Source: Sandaracinobacteroides sp041675905
GTDB lineage: Bacteria > Pseudomonadota > Alphaproteobacteria > Sphingomonadales > Sphingomonadaceae
NCBI GenBank assembly: GCA_041675905.1
Contig: JBAYSX010000011.1
Span: forward strand, 1 to 64,000
DNA: 64,000 nucleotides
Reading direction: 5' to 3'
This document shows, piece by piece, positions 61,448 to 64,000 of the stretch. Under the pieces are notes generated by a model that saw only the letters and a list, made by a program, of their open reading frames with translations, was not told the origin of the DNA and searched no databases. A program made the translations under genes and the position numbers. The stretch's first letter is position 1. Each line of letters starts with the position of its first letter.

Positions 61448-61558
61448 AAACTTTCCTTAACGTGCTCATTTTATTAGATAACATTGAAAACACGCACTGG
61501 GGCGTGTCCGTAAAATACCAGTCTCAACAGGTCGAGTCCTGCCGTCCGTTATGAGGTC

Positions 61559-61574
61559 GGTCAACATATTGACC
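61559..61574. promoter_or_regulatory. Palindrome, candidate operator
   Basis: GGTCAA-CATA-TTGACC is a perfect 6-base inverted repeat with a 4-base spacer, about 112 bases upstream of the tetR start and 267 bases before the downstream gene. Confidence 0.45.
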
Positions 61575-61596
61575 AAAATGAGATGGCGGTATAGCT

Positions 61597-61631
61597 AACT
61601 GAACAAGTGTTCAACGAACAAACATTCAGTT
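61597..61631. promoter_or_regulatory. Nested palindromes, candidate TetR operator
   Basis: Outer repeat AACTGAA (61597-61603) and TTCAGTT (61625-61631); inner TGAACA-AG-TGTTCA (61600-61613) and GTTC-AAC-GAAC (61609-61619). Nested symmetric half-sites in a divergent regulator gap fit cooperative TetR-dimer binding. Confidence 0.5.
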
Positions 61632-61782
61632 GGTGTGAATGGTCCGGGGGGAACCGTAAATTGCCAGACAATCGATATATATATAGCCAGTGTTTACGAC
61701 CCGCCCGGTTTCAATGCGTCGGGCTGCTTACAAACCGCCGCGCGAAGATGGCGTGACCTTCAAGATAAACTGGAGAGGGAGA

Positions 61783-61851
61783 ATGCCTCAGGTGGAAGGC
61801 TTCAAGGACACCAACGCGTATCCGATTTGGGGAGGTAAAGATGGACGCTGA
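61783..61851 (+). CDS. 22-residue leader ORF overlapping the SnoaL-like gene
   Basis: A short ORF (MPQVEGFKDTNAYPIWGGKD then GR) has a strong GGAGAGGGAG ribosome site, and its stop codon lies 11 bases inside the next gene in another frame. The GGAGG that serves the next gene is inside this ORF. Either a translation-coupling leader peptide or the remnant of a lost gene. Expression is unproven. Confidence 0.4.
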   Translation: MPQVEGFKDTNAYPIWGGKDGR

Positions 61852-62320
61852 CGTTTTGGCAGACATCCGCATGCTGAAAGATATCGAAGAAATCCGGCGT
61901 TTGCGGGCGAAATATGCGTACGGCGCTAATGTGGTCGAAGGTCAATGTGGTGATCTGAAAGCGTTTGGCGAACTGTTTGCTGAAGACGGCAAGTGGGATG
62001 TGGGGCTGGGCATCGCGACCGGTCCTTTAGAAGTCGAGGCCGTGATGCGGCAACTGACAGCCAGGTGGCGCACAGCCATGCACTACATGATCAACCCGCT
62101 GATCGAAGTGAAGGGCGATCACGGGCGTGGCACCTGTACTGGCCTGTTCGCGTTCACAACCTATGATAACGCCCGGCCCATCTGGCTGTCGATCATCTAC
62201 ACCGACAGCTACGTTCGGACGCCGGCTGGCTGGCGTTTCCAGTCAGTTGCGGGACTGAATACTATCGCCGATCCCGATTATCTGAAAATTTACGCCGACT
62301 TTGCGACATTTTCGCTCTGA
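61841..62320 (+). CDS. SnoaL/NTF2-like protein
   Basis: Protein of 159 residues of the nuclear transport factor 2-like fold: IEEIRRLRAKYAYGANVVEGQ opening helix, FAEDGKWDVGLG, and the C-terminal beta strands (MHYMINPLIEVKGDHGRGTCTGLFAF, SIIYTDSYVRTPAGWRFQ). This family includes polyketide cyclases, steroid isomerases and ring-hydroxylating beta-subunits; the exact reaction is unknown. It lies 31 bases before a 3-ketosteroid dehydrogenase-like flavoprotein gene, suggesting a shared catabolic route. Strong GGAGG ribosome site. Confidence 0.85.
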   Translation: MDADVLADIRMLKDIEEIRRLRAKYAYGANVVEGQCGDLKAFGELFAEDGKWDVGLGIATGPLEVEAVMRQLTARWRTAMHYMINPLIEVKGDHGRGTCTGLFAFTTYDNARPIWLSIIYTDSYVRTPAGWRFQSVAGLNTIADPDYLKIYADFATFSL

Positions 62321-62351
62321 CAGAATGCAGGTTTTTGGGGAGTGCGAATTG

Positions 62352-63983
62352 ATGGCCGAATATGATGTCGTTGTTCTGGGCACTGGCGCTGCAGGCCTGA
62401 CCGCGGCGATTACAGCGCATGCGCAGGGTGCACGCGTAGCGGTCTTCGAGAAAGGTGACAAGGTGGGCGGCACGACCGCGTGGTCGGGCGGACAGGTGTG
62501 GATTCCAAACAATCCGCAGATGGCCGCGCTCGGCAAGACCGATAGCCGGGACGATGCCCTGACCTACATCATGTCGATGTCAAACGGGCTGATTTCGCAC
62601 GACCTGGCCGAGGCCCTTGTCGACGGCGGGCTGGAGATGATCGCGTTCATCGAGGCACATTCGCCAGTGAAGTTTGTCTGTGTGCCGGACTTTCCCGATT
62701 ATCATCCCGAACAACCGGGCGGCATGCCGGGCGGTGGACGGACGCTGGAATGCCCGGTCTATCCCTTTGGCGAACTGGGTGACTGGCGCGACCGGATCGA
62801 AGTGTCGCCCTACTGGCCGAACTATCATATCATGGTGGGCGAGACGACCCTGTGCCAGGCGGTGCCCGAGGAACTGCCCGCGGAGGTCGCCCGGCGCCGC
62901 ATCGACAATGACGAACGCGGCCTGGGGCAGGCGCTGATCGGTCGCTTGCTGCGCGGCTGCCTTGACCGCGGCATCGTCCCCGAAACCCGCCGCCGTGCCG
63001 TCGAGCTGGTGATGGACGGCGGGGTCGTTGCGGGCGTGGTGATCGAGGGGCCAGACGGTCTTTTCACCGTGCGCGCGAAAAATGTGATTCTGGCGACGGG
63101 TGGCTTCGACTGGAACAGCGATCTTACCAACGCGTTCCTGCGCGGCCCGCTCGACACCAGCGTCGCGGTGCCGACCAATACCGGCGATGGTCTGAAAATG
63201 GCGATGCGCGCGGGCGCAATGCTCGGTAATATGCGTGAGGCTTGGTGGATGCCGGTTGTCGAAGGACCGATGAACGAAGCGGGCAAACAATTGTTCACCG
63301 CCGAACGAACGCTGCCCGGATCGATCATGGTCAATCGCCACGGCAGGCGTTTTACCAACGAAGCGGCGAACTACAATGCTTTTGGCGCGGCTTTCCACGA
63401 GCAGGACACCAACAGTTGTTCTTATGTCAACCTGCCATCATGGATCGTGTTCACGCAGGACTTCTATGAAAAATGGGGATTTGCCGGCGGCTATGGCGGC
63501 ACGCGCGAGAACGATCGTCGCCCGCCCGCCTGGATCACCGGGGCTGACACGCTGAAGGGACTTGCCGACCGGATCGGGGTGCCGGGCGACGCGCTGGAGG
63601 CGACGGTGGCGCGCTGGAACACGCATGTCGAGGCTGGTCATGATCCGGATTTCCGACGCGGCGAAAGCTGGTACGACCGTTGGTGGGGCGATCCAAATTG
63701 CAAGGGTCGCGTCGAGGCGACGCTCGGCAAACTCGAACATGGCCCCTATTACGCGGTCGAGGTGAAAAGCGGCACGATCGGGACGAAGGGCGGCCCGCGC
63801 ACCGACACGCAAGGGCGTGTTCTCGATCTCGATCTGGATCCCATTCCCGGCCTTTATGCGGCGGGCAATGTCATGGCCTCGCCGATGGGCATGACCTATG
63901 GCGGCGGCGGCGGCACCCTGGGTCCTGGCATGGTATTCGGCTATCTCGCGGGGCGGCATTCCGGTCAGCGCCGGGCGAACTGA
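62352..63983 (+). CDS. FAD-dependent dehydrogenase, 3-ketosteroid delta-1-dehydrogenase-like
   Basis: Flavoprotein of 543 residues. It opens with the FAD-binding Rossmann motif VVVLGTGAAGLTAAITA and KVGGTTAWSGGQVWIPNN, which is the family's GGTTAxSGG signature. The C-terminus reads IPGLYAAGNVMASPMGMTYGGGGGTLGPGMVFGYLA, with the tyrosine in the family's substrate position. Fumarate reductase/succinate dehydrogenase-like flavoproteins share the fold, but these tails favour the steroid or enone 1,2-dehydrogenase subgroup. The start has a GGGAG site. Complete in the window (17 bases remain). Actual substrate unknown. Confidence 0.88.
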   Translation: MAEYDVVVLGTGAAGLTAAITAHAQGARVAVFEKGDKVGGTTAWSGGQVWIPNNPQMAALGKTDSRDDALTYIMSMSNGLISHDLAEALVDGGLEMIAFIEAHSPVKFVCVPDFPDYHPEQPGGMPGGGRTLECPVYPFGELGDWRDRIEVSPYWPNYHIMVGETTLCQAVPEELPAEVARRRIDNDERGLGQALIGRLLRGCLDRGIVPETRRRAVELVMDGGVVAGVVIEGPDGLFTVRAKNVILATGGFDWNSDLTNAFLRGPLDTSVAVPTNTGDGLKMAMRAGAMLGNMREAWWMPVVEGPMNEAGKQLFTAERTLPGSIMVNRHGRRFTNEAANYNAFGAAFHEQDTNSCSYVNLPSWIVFTQDFYEKWGFAGGYGGTRENDRRPPAWITGADTLKGLADRIGVPGDALEATVARWNTHVEAGHDPDFRRGESWYDRWWGDPNCKGRVEATLGKLEHGPYYAVEVKSGTIGTKGGPRTDTQGRVLDLDLDPIPGLYAAGNVMASPMGMTYGGGGGTLGPGMVFGYLAGRHSGQRRAN

Positions 63984-64000
63984 TGCCAAAGCGCACGACT

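Larger units (their letters stand above)
61448..61782. promoter_or_regulatory. Intergenic regulatory region between tetR and the SnoaL-like operon
   Basis: No supported gene in these 335 bases. Contents: a T-arm-like fragment at about 61526-61550 and two groups of inverted repeats (listed separately). A purine-rich ribosome-site stretch near 61772-61782 lies ahead of the short leader ORF. Base composition is AT-rich relative to the window. Confidence 0.6.

Noticed and set aside
61526..61550. T-arm-like sequence resembling the 3' end of a tRNA
   Set aside because: The loop lacks a base of the TTC consensus, and no acceptor or anticodon arm surrounds it; it does not repeat the tRNA-Arg 3' end, so neither a tRNA nor an att site can be claimed.
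61635..61838. Plus-strand frame of 67 residues before the SnoaL-like gene
   Set aside because: Overlaps the better supported leader ORF and has no ribosome site; composition does not look like protein-coding.

Overview
The window is a GC-rich, almost fully coding bacterial chromosome segment. It most likely comes from an alphaproteobacterium of the order Sphingomonadales. The evidence is two proteins with the PEPxxWA form of the PEP-CTERM tail, a SapC-family protein, a PHB-associated PhaR, a class II DAHP synthase, a flagellar fliE-to-flhB operon headed by a short sigma-54 activator, and a large TonB receptor paired with an MFS carrier. Species-level identity cannot be read from the sequence alone.

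Layout. 1-9.3 kb: a truncated lytic transglycosylase; divergent PHB mobilisation genes (intracellular depolymerase against 3-hydroxybutyrate dehydrogenase plus a GNAT enzyme); catalase with cyclopropane-fatty-acid synthase; glutathione reductase with class II DAHP synthase. 9.4-20 kb is mostly minus-strand housekeeping: a PEP-CTERM protein, tgt-queA-cyclophilin, coaD-ispA-xseB, an acyl-CoA ligase, a YceI protein with a repeat linker, SapC, an FAD-linked oxidase and phaR. 20-26.1 kb is plus strand: a short PhaC-like enzyme, thiolase, a bPH-like membrane protein, GNAT, DUF1285, NUDIX and the CCA-adding enzyme. 26.1-27.2 kb: an AT-rich patch and a second PEP-CTERM protein.

27.25-40.1 kb is one minus-strand flagellar operon of sixteen genes: sigma-54 activator-fliE-F-G-H-I-J-K-L-M-N-O-P-Q-R-flhB. 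It starts at a near-consensus -24/-12 promoter, with a tandem pair of palindromes about 86 and 108 bases upstream of the expected start site. This looks like a self-contained autoregulatory switch for basal body and export-gate synthesis. 40.3-44.6 kb: a TetR regulator opposite a TonB receptor and MFS carrier, with a palindromic operator between them.

44.6-51.2 kb: a LysR regulator with no normal start codon, divergent from malate synthase G; a universal stress protein; and a PepSY-response regulator-histidine kinase operon. 51.3-55.1 kb: four overlapping plus-strand genes (NTP transferase, HAD phosphatase, a CDP-glycerol glycerophosphotransferase-like protein and a GT4 glycosyltransferase) that look like a pathway for a phosphopolyol-containing surface glycan. 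55.1-60.5 kb: recX, a fatty acyl-AMP ligase, ubiA, a PmbA/TldD protein and a small lipoprotein. A tRNA-Arg(ACG) at 60.5 kb marks the start of a compositionally different, accessory-looking end: a TetR regulator, operator-like palindromes, a 22-codon leader ORF, a SnoaL-like protein and a 3-ketosteroid delta-1-dehydrogenase-like flavoprotein.

No insertion sequences, rRNA genes or CRISPR arrays were seen.
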